Origin: Chryseobacterium binzhouense
GTDB taxonomy: Bacteria; Bacteroidota; Bacteroidia; Flavobacteriales; Weeksellaceae
Reading direction: 5' to 3'
Assembly: GCF_007474545.1 (NCBI RefSeq)
Contig: NZ_VKOG01000001.1
Span: 558,001-622,000, forward strand
DNA: 64,000 nt
The notes beneath the pieces are model-generated. The model was not told the DNA's origin. It saw only the letters and a list, made by a program, of their open reading frames with translations, and did not search any database. Each line of letters starts with the position of its first letter. Positions within the stretch are counted from its first letter, which is position 1. The position numbers and the translations under genes were made by a program. This document shows, piece by piece, positions 43,094 through 50,863 of the stretch.

Positions 43094-44386
43094 TTGGAAC
43101 TCTTCCCACTCATCGAAAAATCAGACATTCAAGACATCAAAAAGTTTCAGGAAGAAAAACTGAAAGAGCTTTTGAAATATCTTGAAACTCATTCTCCTTT
43201 TTATCAGAAGTTATTTAAGGAAAAGAATATTAATATTTCTACCATTCGTACGTTAGAAGATTTGTCTAAACTTCCAACCACTACAAAGACTGATCTGCAA
43301 CTTTATAATGATGATTTTTTCTGTGTTCCGATGACCGAAATCGTAGATTTCAGCACAACATCAGGAACGTTGGGAGACCCCGTTACGTTCGGACTGTCTG
43401 AAAAAGATATGGAACGAATTGCCTACAATGAAGCAATTTCTCTCTCTTGTGCAGGGATTTCCAAAGGCGATGTTGTACAGATGATTACGACAATTGATAA
43501 GCGGTTTATTGCTGGTTTGGCATATTTGCTTGGTTTGAGAAAAATTGGTGCGGGAGTTGTGAGAATGGGACCCGGAATTCCGGAATTGCAGTGGGATTCT
43601 ATTTTCAGGTACAAACCGAAATATTTAATTACCGTTCCGTCTTTTTTGCTGAAAATGATTGATTATGCTGAGAAAAACAATGTAGATTATAAAAATTCAG
43701 GCGTAATTGGTGCGGTCTGTATTGGTGAAAGCATCAAAAATCAGGATTTTTCGGATAATATTCTTTCTCAAAAAATTAAAGAAAAATGGAATATTCAACT
43801 GTATTCAACCTATGCTTCAACAGAAATGAGTACAGCTTTCACAGAATGTGAATTTCAGAATGGCGGACATCAACATCCGGAATTAATCATTACCGAAATT
43901 CTTGACGATGATGAAAATCCTGTAAAAGAAGGCGAAACCGGAGAATTAACGATTACGACTCTTGGCGTAGAAGCACTTCCTTTGTTGAGGTTTAAAACTG
44001 GAGATATTGTGAAAGCACATTACGAACCTTGTCGATGTGGAAGAAACACGATGAGACTGGGTCCAGTTATCGGTAGAAAACAGCAGATGATTAAATATAA
44101 AGGAACAACTTTATATCCACCTGCGATGAATGATATTCTGAATGATTTTAATGGAATTTTGTGCTACCAGATTGTTATTCAATCAAATGAAATAGGGTTG
44201 GATGAAATTATAATCAAATTAAGCACAGAAATCAGCGACGAAAATTTTGAAAACGAAGTTCGGGATCATTTCAGGGCAAAATTAAGAGTAAGTCCGAAAA
44301 TTGAAATAGTAGATTTTGATATTTTATATAAAACAGTTTTTAATCCGAATAGTAGAAAGCCAATCAATTTTGTGGACTTAAGATAA
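43094..44386 (+). CDS. AMP-dependent aryl-CoA ligase (phenylacetate-CoA ligase-like) of the flexirubin locus
   Basis: Adenylate-forming enzyme of 430 residues, in the size class of phenylacetate-CoA ligases. Motifs include the ATP loop STTSGTLGDPVTFG, YSTYASTEMSTAF, GELTITTLGVEALPLLRFKTGDIV with the catalytic Asp, CRCGRNTMRLGPVIGR, and the C-terminal hinge KQQMIKYKGTTLYPPAM. Next to a tyrosine ammonia-lyase, its likely substrate is 4-coumarate or a derivative, activated as starter for the aryl polyene; this is inference. The start is a TTG at 43094, as no suitable ATG exists. Confidence 0.85.
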   Translation: MELFPLIEKSDIQDIKKFQEEKLKELLKYLETHSPFYQKLFKEKNINISTIRTLEDLSKLPTTTKTDLQLYNDDFFCVPMTEIVDFSTTSGTLGDPVTFGLSEKDMERIAYNEAISLSCAGISKGDVVQMITTIDKRFIAGLAYLLGLRKIGAGVVRMGPGIPELQWDSIFRYKPKYLITVPSFLLKMIDYAEKNNVDYKNSGVIGAVCIGESIKNQDFSDNILSQKIKEKWNIQLYSTYASTEMSTAFTECEFQNGGHQHPELIITEILDDDENPVKEGETGELTITTLGVEALPLLRFKTGDIVKAHYEPCRCGRNTMRLGPVIGRKQQMIKYKGTTLYPPAMNDILNDFNGILCYQIVIQSNEIGLDEIIIKLSTEISDENFENEVRDHFRAKLRVSPKIEIVDFDILYKTVFNPNSRKPINFVDLR

Positions 44387-44388
44387 AC

Positions 44389-44422
44389 AAAAGCGGTCTG
44401 AAAATTATCAGACCGCTTTTTT
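44389..44422. terminator. Bidirectional terminator
   Basis: A perfect 13-bp stem (AAAAGCGGTCTGA at 44389-44401 and its complement at 44408-44420) fills the space between the convergent ligase and flavoprotein genes. Confidence 0.88.
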
Positions 44423-45665
44423 ATGCTTGTATTTTTTCTGTTTTAATAAATTCTGCCAGATTTTTGATCGCTGTATCATGTATTCTCACAAAAGTATTTT
44501 TCTTGTTCCAAACGTAACCCGCCAAAACTGCACAGATTTTTCTTTTCACGTCTGGATTTTCAGGTTGATGAAAAAATAATTCCTGAAGATTTCCGGTGTA
44601 CCATTCTTTTACGTACGTTGTGAAAACATTAACGCCATATAAAATATAGTCCGAATATTCTTTTTGCCAGTCGATTTTTTCTCCGTTCAATTGTCTGATA
44701 GCCAATTTTGCAGCCAACATTCCGGATTCTGTTGCGAATGCCATTCCCGATGAAAAAACAGGATCAAGAAATTCTGAAGCATTTCCCGTTAAAGCAAATC
44801 CGTCACCGAATAGTTTTTTGACGGAACACGAATAATCTTTCAGATGTTTTGGTTCAAATAAAAATTCTACATCCCCGAAGCGTTTTACATAATAATCTGA
44901 AAGAGAAATTGCTTTTCGTAAAGCTTCGGCAGTGTTACCATTTTCAGAAAGTTTATCGATATAATCAGTGGGTCCTACAATTCCTACACTTGTGTTGCCG
45001 TTGGAAAAAGGGATTACCCAAAGCCAGACTTCGGTTTCAATAATGTCAAAAGAAATTAAAGTTCCTTCCGTACCTTCTTCTCGGTTAATATCTTTTACGT
45101 GAGCAAAAATAGCAGAATGCGGAGACAGTTTTGAAGGTTTTTCTAAGTTTAAAAGTCTCGGTAAAACTCTTCCGTAACCGCTGGAATCAATCACAAACTT
45201 TGCGTGGATTTCTTTGGTTTCTCCGTTTTTATTTTTTACGGTCGTAACAGAATCTGTTCCGTTAAATTCAATTCCGGTTACTTCTGTTTCAAATTCGAGA
45301 TCTACACCTTTATTAATGACTTCCTGAGCCAAAACCTGATCAAAATCTGCTCTCGGAACCTGCCATGTCCAGTCCCATCCTTCTCCAAATTTATTACTAA
45401 AATCAAAAAGACACACTTCATCACCTCTTAAAAAACGGGCGCCAAGTTTTTTTTCAAATCCCATTTTATCCAGAGCAGGAAATAGTCCCGCTTCATCAAA
45501 ATGATCCATCACTCTTGGAATTAAGCTCTCGCCTACAACCAATCTGGGAAATCTGGTTTTTTCAACCACTTTTACATTGATGTTGTTGTTCTTTAAGTAT
45601 GAGGAAGATACACATCCTGATGGACCAGCTCCTATGACAAGAACATCAACAAATTCTTTGCTCAT
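44421..45665 (-). CDS. FAD-dependent oxidoreductase of the flavin halogenase family
   Basis: A 414-residue flavoprotein. The N-terminal FAD-binding motif is VIGAGPSGCVSSSYL. GESLIPRVMDHF, a Lys in FEKKLGARF and GWDWTWQVPRADFD line up with the active-site lysine and GWxWxIP-like regions of flavin-dependent halogenases; VWLWVIPF follows later. It lies convergent to the ligase and divergent from the ammonia-lyase inside the pigment locus. It may chlorinate or hydroxylate the aromatic ring of flexirubin; some flexirubins are chlorinated. Which reaction it performs cannot be told from sequence. Confidence 0.82.
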   Translation of the reverse strand: MSKEFVDVLVIGAGPSGCVSSSYLKNNNINVKVVEKTRFPRLVVGESLIPRVMDHFDEAGLFPALDKMGFEKKLGARFLRGDEVCLFDFSNKFGEGWDWTWQVPRADFDQVLAQEVINKGVDLEFETEVTGIEFNGTDSVTTVKNKNGETKEIHAKFVIDSSGYGRVLPRLLNLEKPSKLSPHSAIFAHVKDINREEGTEGTLISFDIIETEVWLWVIPFSNGNTSVGIVGPTDYIDKLSENGNTAEALRKAISLSDYYVKRFGDVEFLFEPKHLKDYSCSVKKLFGDGFALTGNASEFLDPVFSSGMAFATESGMLAAKLAIRQLNGEKIDWQKEYSDYILYGVNVFTTYVKEWYTGNLQELFFHQPENPDVKRKICAVLAGYVWNKKNTFVRIHDTAIKNLAEFIKTEKIQA

Positions 45666-45694
45666 CTCCGATTTTTTATTTTATAAATAACTTC

Positions 45695-45702
45695 TATCTT
45701 TG
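45695..45702 (+). promoter_or_regulatory. -7 box upstream of the tyrosine ammonia-lyase operon
   Basis: TATCTTTG matches the -7 consensus, about 60 bases before the ATG at 45763. No TTTG is present at -33. Confidence 0.45.
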
Positions 45703-45762
45703 CCGCAAAATTAATTACAATTAATTTTAGATCTGCAAAATTATACATTATTACTTTACTGA

Positions 45763-47283
45763 ATGAAAATAAATAACTTTTTAAAGCTCAGTGATTTTCA
45801 AAAAATCATTATTGGAAATGAAAAAATTGAATTGGATGATGAGCTTTTATCTCGGGTAAAAAAAAGTTTTGAGTTTCTGAAAGAATTTTCAAAAAATAAG
45901 GTAATTTATGGAGTCAATACAGGTTTCGGACCGATGGCTCAATTTAAGATCAGTGATGAAGATACCCATCAGCTTCAGTATAATTTGATCAGAAGTCATT
46001 CTTCTGGTATTGGAAATCCTTTACCGGCAGATGAAGTGAAAGCCTGTATGTTAGCAAGAATGAATACGCTTTCGAGAGGAAATTCAGGAATTCACGTTTC
46101 AGTTGTTAATTTACTTAAAGAATTAATTAACAGAGATATTACACCATTGATTTTTGAACACGGCGGTGTTGGAGCGAGCGGAGACTTGGTTCAGTTAGCA
46201 CATTTGGCTTTGGTTTTAATTGGTGAAGGCGAAGTTTTTCATCAGGGTGAAAGAAAATCTACAAAAGAAGTTTTTGCAACAGAAGGTTTAACGCCTATTA
46301 AAGTTGAGATTCGTGAAGGTTTAGGTTTAATGAACGGAACTTCTGTCATGTCGGGAATAGGTGTAGTTAATGCATATAAAACCAATCAGTTAGTTGATAT
46401 TTCCTTAAAACTTTCTTGCGCAATTAACGAGATTGTTCTGGCGTATGACGATCATTTGTCGGAAGCTTTGAACCAGACAAAACTACATTCCGGACAGCAA
46501 AAAATTGCTGAAAAAATGAGAGCGCATTTGTCTGACAGTCAATTGGTAAGAAAAAGAGCAGATCATTTATACACTCATTTTGAAGAACAGGAAAAGGTTT
46601 TTAAAGAAAAAGTACAGGAATATTATTCTATTCGATGTGTTCCCCAAATTTTAGGACCTGTTTTGGATACATTGGAATATACAGAGAAAGTCCTTGAAAA
46701 CGAGATTAATTCTGCCAATGACAATCCGATTATAGATGTTGAAAATCAGCACGTTTATCACGGCGGAAACTTCCACGGAGATTATGTTTCTTTAGAAATG
46801 GACAAGCTGAAAATTGTGGTGACAAAACTAACAATGTTGGCGGAAAGACAATTAAATTATCTTCTGAATTCTAAAATCAACGAAATTTTGCCTCCTTTTG
46901 TCAATTTAGGTAAATTAGGATTCAATTTCGGGATGCAGGGAGTTCAGTTTACGGCAACTTCTACAACGGCAGAAAGCCAGATGTTGTCTAACCCGATGTA
47001 TGTTCACAGTATTCCTAATAATAATGATAATCAGGATATTGTAAGCATGGGGACTAACTCTGCTGTGATTTGCAGAAAAGTCATTGAGAATGCTTTTGAA
47101 GTGTTGGCTATTGAAGCCATTACCATTGTTCAGGCGATTGAATTTTTGGAGTATCAGGATAAAATTTCTTCTTCTACAAGAGAGCTTTATGATCATATTC
47201 GAGAAATTATTCCTGCATTTTCAGATGATATGGTGATGTATCCGTATCTGGAAAAGGTGAAAAAATATTTAAAGACAACGTAA
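45763..47283 (+). CDS. Aromatic amino acid ammonia-lyase, tyrosine ammonia-lyase type
   Basis: Removes ammonia from tyrosine to give 4-coumarate. The 506-residue protein has the MIO-forming Ala-Ser-Gly (138-140) in HGGVGASGDLVQLAHLAL. Other family blocks are VIYGVNTGFGPMAQF, NSANDNPIID and FHGDYVSLEMDKL. The selectivity region reads NLIRSHSSG; I recall the same residues in Flavobacterium johnsoniae TAL, a characterised tyrosine-specific enzyme, so TAL is preferred over histidine lyase although Ser-His is also seen in HALs. Position in a pigment locus supports this. It is first in a run of seven same-strand genes. Confidence 0.92.
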   Translation: MKINNFLKLSDFQKIIIGNEKIELDDELLSRVKKSFEFLKEFSKNKVIYGVNTGFGPMAQFKISDEDTHQLQYNLIRSHSSGIGNPLPADEVKACMLARMNTLSRGNSGIHVSVVNLLKELINRDITPLIFEHGGVGASGDLVQLAHLALVLIGEGEVFHQGERKSTKEVFATEGLTPIKVEIREGLGLMNGTSVMSGIGVVNAYKTNQLVDISLKLSCAINEIVLAYDDHLSEALNQTKLHSGQQKIAEKMRAHLSDSQLVRKRADHLYTHFEEQEKVFKEKVQEYYSIRCVPQILGPVLDTLEYTEKVLENEINSANDNPIIDVENQHVYHGGNFHGDYVSLEMDKLKIVVTKLTMLAERQLNYLLNSKINEILPPFVNLGKLGFNFGMQGVQFTATSTTAESQMLSNPMYVHSIPNNNDNQDIVSMGTNSAVICRKVIENAFEVLAIEAITIVQAIEFLEYQDKISSSTRELYDHIREIIPAFSDDMVMYPYLEKVKKYLKTT

Positions 47284-47326
47284 TAATTAAGACCATAAAA
47301 ATGTCTTATCATAAAAACAAGTAACG

Positions 47327-48058
47327 ATGAAATGTGCAATTGTAACAGGAGGTTCCAGAGGTATTGGTAAAGCGATTTGTATAAAACTGGCTGAAGAAAA
47401 GAACTATCATATTTTAATCAATTATACTTCAAACGAAACTGCAGCTAAAGAAACGTTGGCTAAAGTGGAAGAATTGGGATCTACAGGAGAAATTCTAAAA
47501 TTTGATGTAGGAAATACCGAAGAAACACAGAAAGTTTTAACGGAATGGCAAGAGAATAATCCTAAAGCGATTGTAGAAGTCATTGTCAACAATGCCGGAA
47601 TCACAAGAGACGGATTATTTATGTGGATGCCAAGTGAAGATTGGAACTCTGTTATTAACACGAGTTTAAATGGTTTTTACAACGTCACCAATTTCTTTAT
47701 TCAGAAATTACTGAGAAATAAATACGGTAGAATCATCAATATGGTTTCGGTTTCCGGAGTGAAAGGAACGGCAGGACAAACCAATTATTCGGCAGCGAAA
47801 GGAGCTTTAGTAGGAGCTACAAAAGCTTTGGCTCAGGAAGTTGCCAAAAGAAATATCACTGTAAATGCTGTTGCGCCGGGTTTTATCAAAACAGATATGA
47901 CGCAGGATTTTAATGAAGACGAATTAAAAGCAATGATTCCTGTGAACAGATTTGGCGAAGCCGAAGAAGTTGCAGATTTGGTGGTGTTTTTAGCCTCAAG
48001 AAAATCTTCTTACATTACAGGAGAAGTCATTAATATCAACGGTGGAATTTATTCATAA
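47327..48058 (+). CDS. 3-oxoacyl-ACP reductase, FabG-like SDR
   Basis: Short-chain dehydrogenase of 243 residues that would reduce the 3-oxo group during polyene chain growth, using NADPH. It shows the cofactor motif TGGSRGIGKAI, the NNAGITRDGLFMWM strand, catalytic Ser in MVSVSGVKGTAGQ, and Tyr-Lys in YSAAKGAL, followed by VNAVAPGFIKTDM. It resembles FabG but lies between the ammonia-lyase and the ketosynthase, so a pathway-specific role is likely. The main fatty-acid FabG is probably elsewhere. Confidence 0.93.
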   Translation: MKCAIVTGGSRGIGKAICIKLAEEKNYHILINYTSNETAAKETLAKVEELGSTGEILKFDVGNTEETQKVLTEWQENNPKAIVEVIVNNAGITRDGLFMWMPSEDWNSVINTSLNGFYNVTNFFIQKLLRNKYGRIINMVSVSGVKGTAGQTNYSAAKGALVGATKALAQEVAKRNITVNAVAPGFIKTDMTQDFNEDELKAMIPVNRFGEAEEVADLVVFLASRKSSYITGEVININGGIYS

Positions 48059-48065
48059 AATAATG

Positions 48066-48135
48066 TAACAATGTAATAATGTACCAGTTTACCAATGTTT
48101 TTAATTGATACATTATTAGACTGATACGTTGTTAA
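48066..48135. repeat. Dispersed inverted repeat (copy 1) between FabG-like and ketosynthase genes
   Basis: TAATAATGTA (48074-48083) and TACATTATTA (48109-48118) are perfect complements, extended by near-complementary TAACAATGT and ACGTTGTTA outside. The loop contains CCAGTTTACCAATG, which recurs as CCAGTTTAGCAATG in the similar element at 49616-49697. Confidence 0.7.
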
Positions 48136-48145
48136 ATTTAAAAAA

Positions 48146-49366
48146 ATGGAAAATAGGGTAGTCATTACCGGAATGGGAATTTATTCTTGCATCGGAACTT
48201 CTTTGGAAGAAGTGAAAGAATCCCTTTATCACGGTAAATCCGGAATTGTTTTAGATGAAAACAGAAAAGAATTTGGTTTCAGATCCGGATTAACGGGTGT
48301 TGTGCCAAAACCAGATCTCAAAAATCTTCTGACTCGCAGACAGCGCATAAGTATGGGCGAAGAAAGCGAATATGCTTACATCGCAACACTTGATGCTTTG
48401 AAACAGGCAAATATTGACCAGGATTTTTTAGATACTAATGAAGTAGGAATTCTTTATGGAAACGACAGTGTTTCAAAAGCCGTGGTAGAATCCATCGATA
48501 TTGCCAGAGAAAAAAAAGACACCGCGTTGATGGGTTCCGGAGCAATCTTTAAATCTATGAACTCTACGGTAACGATGAATCTTTCTACTATTTTCAGATT
48601 AAAAGGAATCAACTTAACAGTGAGCGCGGCTTGTGCAAGCGGTTCTCATTCGTTAGGATTGGCTTTTATGATGATTAAAAATGGTTTTCAGGAAATGATT
48701 ATTTGCGGAGGAGCTCAGGAAACCAATCATTATTCAATGGCGAGTTTTGATGGATTAGGCGTTTTTTCGGCAAGAGAAAATGAGCCTACAAAAGCATCCA
48801 GACCTTTTGATATAGATAGGGACGGCTTAATTCCCAGTGGAGGAGCGGCAACTTTAATTGTTGAAAGCCTGGAATCTGCCCAAAAAAGGGGTGCGAATGT
48901 TATTGCTGAAATCGTAGGATATGGTTTTTCATCAAATGGAGGACATATTTCTACGCCTAATGTTGACGGACCCGCTTTAGCAATGAACAGAGCTTTGAAG
49001 CAATCCGGCTTAGAAGCAAAAGACATAAATTATATCAATGCTCATGCTACTTCCACGCCAATTGGTGATGCCAACGAAGCGAAAGCAATTCACGAAATTT
49101 TCGGGAGCGAAGTTCCTGTGAGTTCTACGAAATCAATGACGGGGCACGAATGCTGGATGGCAGGAGCCAGTGAAGTGATCTATTCTGTTTTGATGATGCA
49201 AAACGATTTTGTTGCACCTAATATCAATCTGGAAAATCCTGATGATGAGGCAAAAAAGATAAATCTTATAGCTGAGACAAAAAGTCAAAAAATTGATGTA
49301 TTTTTGTCAAATTCTTTTGGATTCGGAGGAACAAACTCCGCGTTAATTGTTAAAAAATTTGAGTAA
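48146..49366 (+). CDS. Beta-ketoacyl-ACP synthase (FabF-like ketosynthase)
   Basis: Condensing enzyme of 406 residues with an intact Cys-His-His site: Cys in VSAACASGSHSLG, His in NAHATSTPIGDANE and His in KSMTGHECWMAGASE. LSNSFGFGGTNSALIV closes the fold as usual. In flexirubin and aryl-polyene clusters such an enzyme elongates the ACP-bound aryl chain. The ACP gene follows after 3 bases. No degenerate chain-length-factor partner is adjacent, unlike many aryl-polyene clusters. Confidence 0.92.
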   Translation: MENRVVITGMGIYSCIGTSLEEVKESLYHGKSGIVLDENRKEFGFRSGLTGVVPKPDLKNLLTRRQRISMGEESEYAYIATLDALKQANIDQDFLDTNEVGILYGNDSVSKAVVESIDIAREKKDTALMGSGAIFKSMNSTVTMNLSTIFRLKGINLTVSAACASGSHSLGLAFMMIKNGFQEMIICGGAQETNHYSMASFDGLGVFSARENEPTKASRPFDIDRDGLIPSGGAATLIVESLESAQKRGANVIAEIVGYGFSSNGGHISTPNVDGPALAMNRALKQSGLEAKDINYINAHATSTPIGDANEAKAIHEIFGSEVPVSSTKSMTGHECWMAGASEVIYSVLMMQNDFVAPNINLENPDDEAKKINLIAETKSQKIDVFLSNSFGFGGTNSALIVKKFE

Positions 49367-49369
49367 GAA

Positions 49370-49621
49370 ATGGAAAGAGAAAAAATTGTTGACATTGCTA
49401 ATGATTTTTTGATCAATGAATTTGAAGTCGATGGCGATGAAATCAGCAATGATGCTCATTTTAAAAAAACTTTGGGTTTAGACAGTTTAGATTATATAGA
49501 TTTGGTTGTTGTTATCGAATCTAATTTTGGGGTGAAACTAGGTGAAGCTGATTTTAAAAACATCATCACTTTCGATGATTTTTATTCAACAATAGAAAAC
49601 AAAATCAACTCTAAGATGTAA
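49370..49621 (+). CDS. Acyl carrier protein
   Basis: An 83-residue acidic carrier protein with the phosphopantetheine attachment Ser in LGLDSLDYIDLVV. Helices I-III are recognisable. It carries the growing chain for the neighbouring ketosynthase and reductase. Its stop codon lies within the left arm of the inverted repeat that follows. Confidence 0.94.
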   Translation: MEREKIVDIANDFLINEFEVDGDEISNDAHFKKTLGLDSLDYIDLVVVIESNFGVKLGEADFKNIITFDDFYSTIENKINSKM

Positions 49622-49697
49622 CAATTTTCCAGTTTAGCAATGTGCCAATGATTTAATTGTTACACTGTTACATAAGTAAATTGTTAAATTAAATTGT
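49616..49697. repeat. Dispersed inverted repeat (copy 2) after the ACP gene
   Basis: ATGTAACAATT (49616-49626) pairs with AATTGTTACAC (49655-49665) with one mismatch, and the loop holds CCAGTTTAGCAATG. TTGTTAAATT near the end is shared with copy 1. The left arm overlaps the last codons of the ACP gene. Confidence 0.65.
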
Positions 49698-49698
49698 T

Positions 49699-50583
49699 AT
49701 GAACAAATGGAAAGGTAGATCTAAGGGAACGATTCTGGGTTATCAGATTTTCGTTTGGTGTATTAGAAATATCGGAATCAGAAGTTCGTATTTTGTTCTC
49801 TATTTTGTTGCATTCTATTATTTTTTGTTTGAAAAAAACAGCAACAGATATTATACTTATTACTTTCGCAAAAGACTTCATTACAGCTATTGGAAAACAA
49901 AACTTTCGCTGTTTAAGAGCTATTTTACTTTCGGACAGACCCTTATTGATAAAACTGCAATTTCTGCAGGACTGCGTGAAAATTACACTTATGAATTTGA
50001 CGGAATTGATACATTGCGCCAGCTTTTAGCGGAGAAAAAAGGAGGCGTGCTCATCAGTGCGCATATCGGGAATTTTGAAGTGGCAGAATATTTTTTTGCT
50101 GATATAGATTTTGACTGTCAGATAAATTTAGTCACTACAGACCAGGAAGTTACAGTGATTAAAGAATATCTGGAAAGCGTTTCTGTAAACAAAAGCAGCA
50201 TCAAATTCATTTACATCAAAGAAGACATGTCACATATTTTCGAGATTAATGAAGCGTTATCCAAAAACGAACTCATCTGTTTTACCGGAGATCGTTATTT
50301 TGAAGGTTCTAAGTATTTAGAAGCAGATCTTTTAGGTAAAACGGCAAAGTTTCCGGCAGGTCCTTTTCTTATTGCCTCAAGATTGGGAGTCCCTGTTGTT
50401 TATGTGTATGTGATGAAAGAAAAAAATCTTCATTATCATTTATATGCGAGAAAAGCCCAAAACATCAAAAAACGTGATGCACAGGGACTCTTGAATTCTT
50501 ACATCCAAAATCTTGAATTAATGATTCAGAAATATCCGCTTCAATGGTTCAATTATTTTGACTTTTGGGATGATGTAGACTGA
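49699..50583 (+). CDS. LpxL/LpxM-like lysophospholipid-type acyltransferase
   Basis: A 294-residue membrane-associated acyltransferase of the lipid A late-acyltransferase family. An N-terminal hydrophobic anchor (about 20-45) precedes the HX4E catalytic motif in SAHIGNFEVAEYF, and FTGDRYFEGSKYLEADLLGKTAKFPAGPFLIA follows. In the pigment locus it may move the polyene chain from ACP onto its acceptor (in flexirubin, a dialkylresorcinol ester) rather than acylate lipid A; that is inference from context. Confidence 0.85.
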   Translation: MNKWKGRSKGTILGYQIFVWCIRNIGIRSSYFVLYFVAFYYFLFEKNSNRYYTYYFRKRLHYSYWKTKLSLFKSYFTFGQTLIDKTAISAGLRENYTYEFDGIDTLRQLLAEKKGGVLISAHIGNFEVAEYFFADIDFDCQINLVTTDQEVTVIKEYLESVSVNKSSIKFIYIKEDMSHIFEINEALSKNELICFTGDRYFEGSKYLEADLLGKTAKFPAGPFLIASRLGVPVVYVYVMKEKNLHYHLYARKAQNIKKRDAQGLLNSYIQNLELMIQKYPLQWFNYFDFWDDVD

Positions 50584-50863
50584 TTTTTTTCCTCCTTTGA
50601 CATTTGTTGAAGACTTTTCCAATTTTTAGGGCAGCTTTATCCGTCTTCCGCTCCCAATCTTTTTTGCTTTGCAAAAAAGGATTTCCGCTCAAGTCGGGCT
50701 GCGTTATTCGGTGTTTATTCTTTCGCTTTACTCAAATGGTAAGTTCACCATTAAATCCTTGTCAAGGTTCAAAACCTTGACAAGGATGATGTAAAATAAC
50801 CAATATCCATTTTCAAGTAAATAAACTTTTGTACCTTTTGCAATTAAAAACGATAATCAAAAT
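50584..50863. repeat. Intergenic block of two dispersed-repeat elements
   Basis: At about 50625-50710 lies a sequence containing the hairpin CTTTTTTGC/GCAAAAAAG (50659-50667 and 50671-50679) and two TTCCGCTC words; I recall similar elements scattered through Flavobacteriia. At 50755-50787 follows a perfect 15-bp inverted repeat (arm ATCCTTGTCAAGGTT) with a 3-base loop and no T run, whose arm shares CCTTGTCAA with the psd terminator. No gene is supported. Confidence 0.7.

Noticed and set aside
48059-50863. CRISPR array in the repeat-bearing gaps
   Set aside because: The repeats are inverted, imperfect and not regularly spaced with unique spacers; no cas gene is present.
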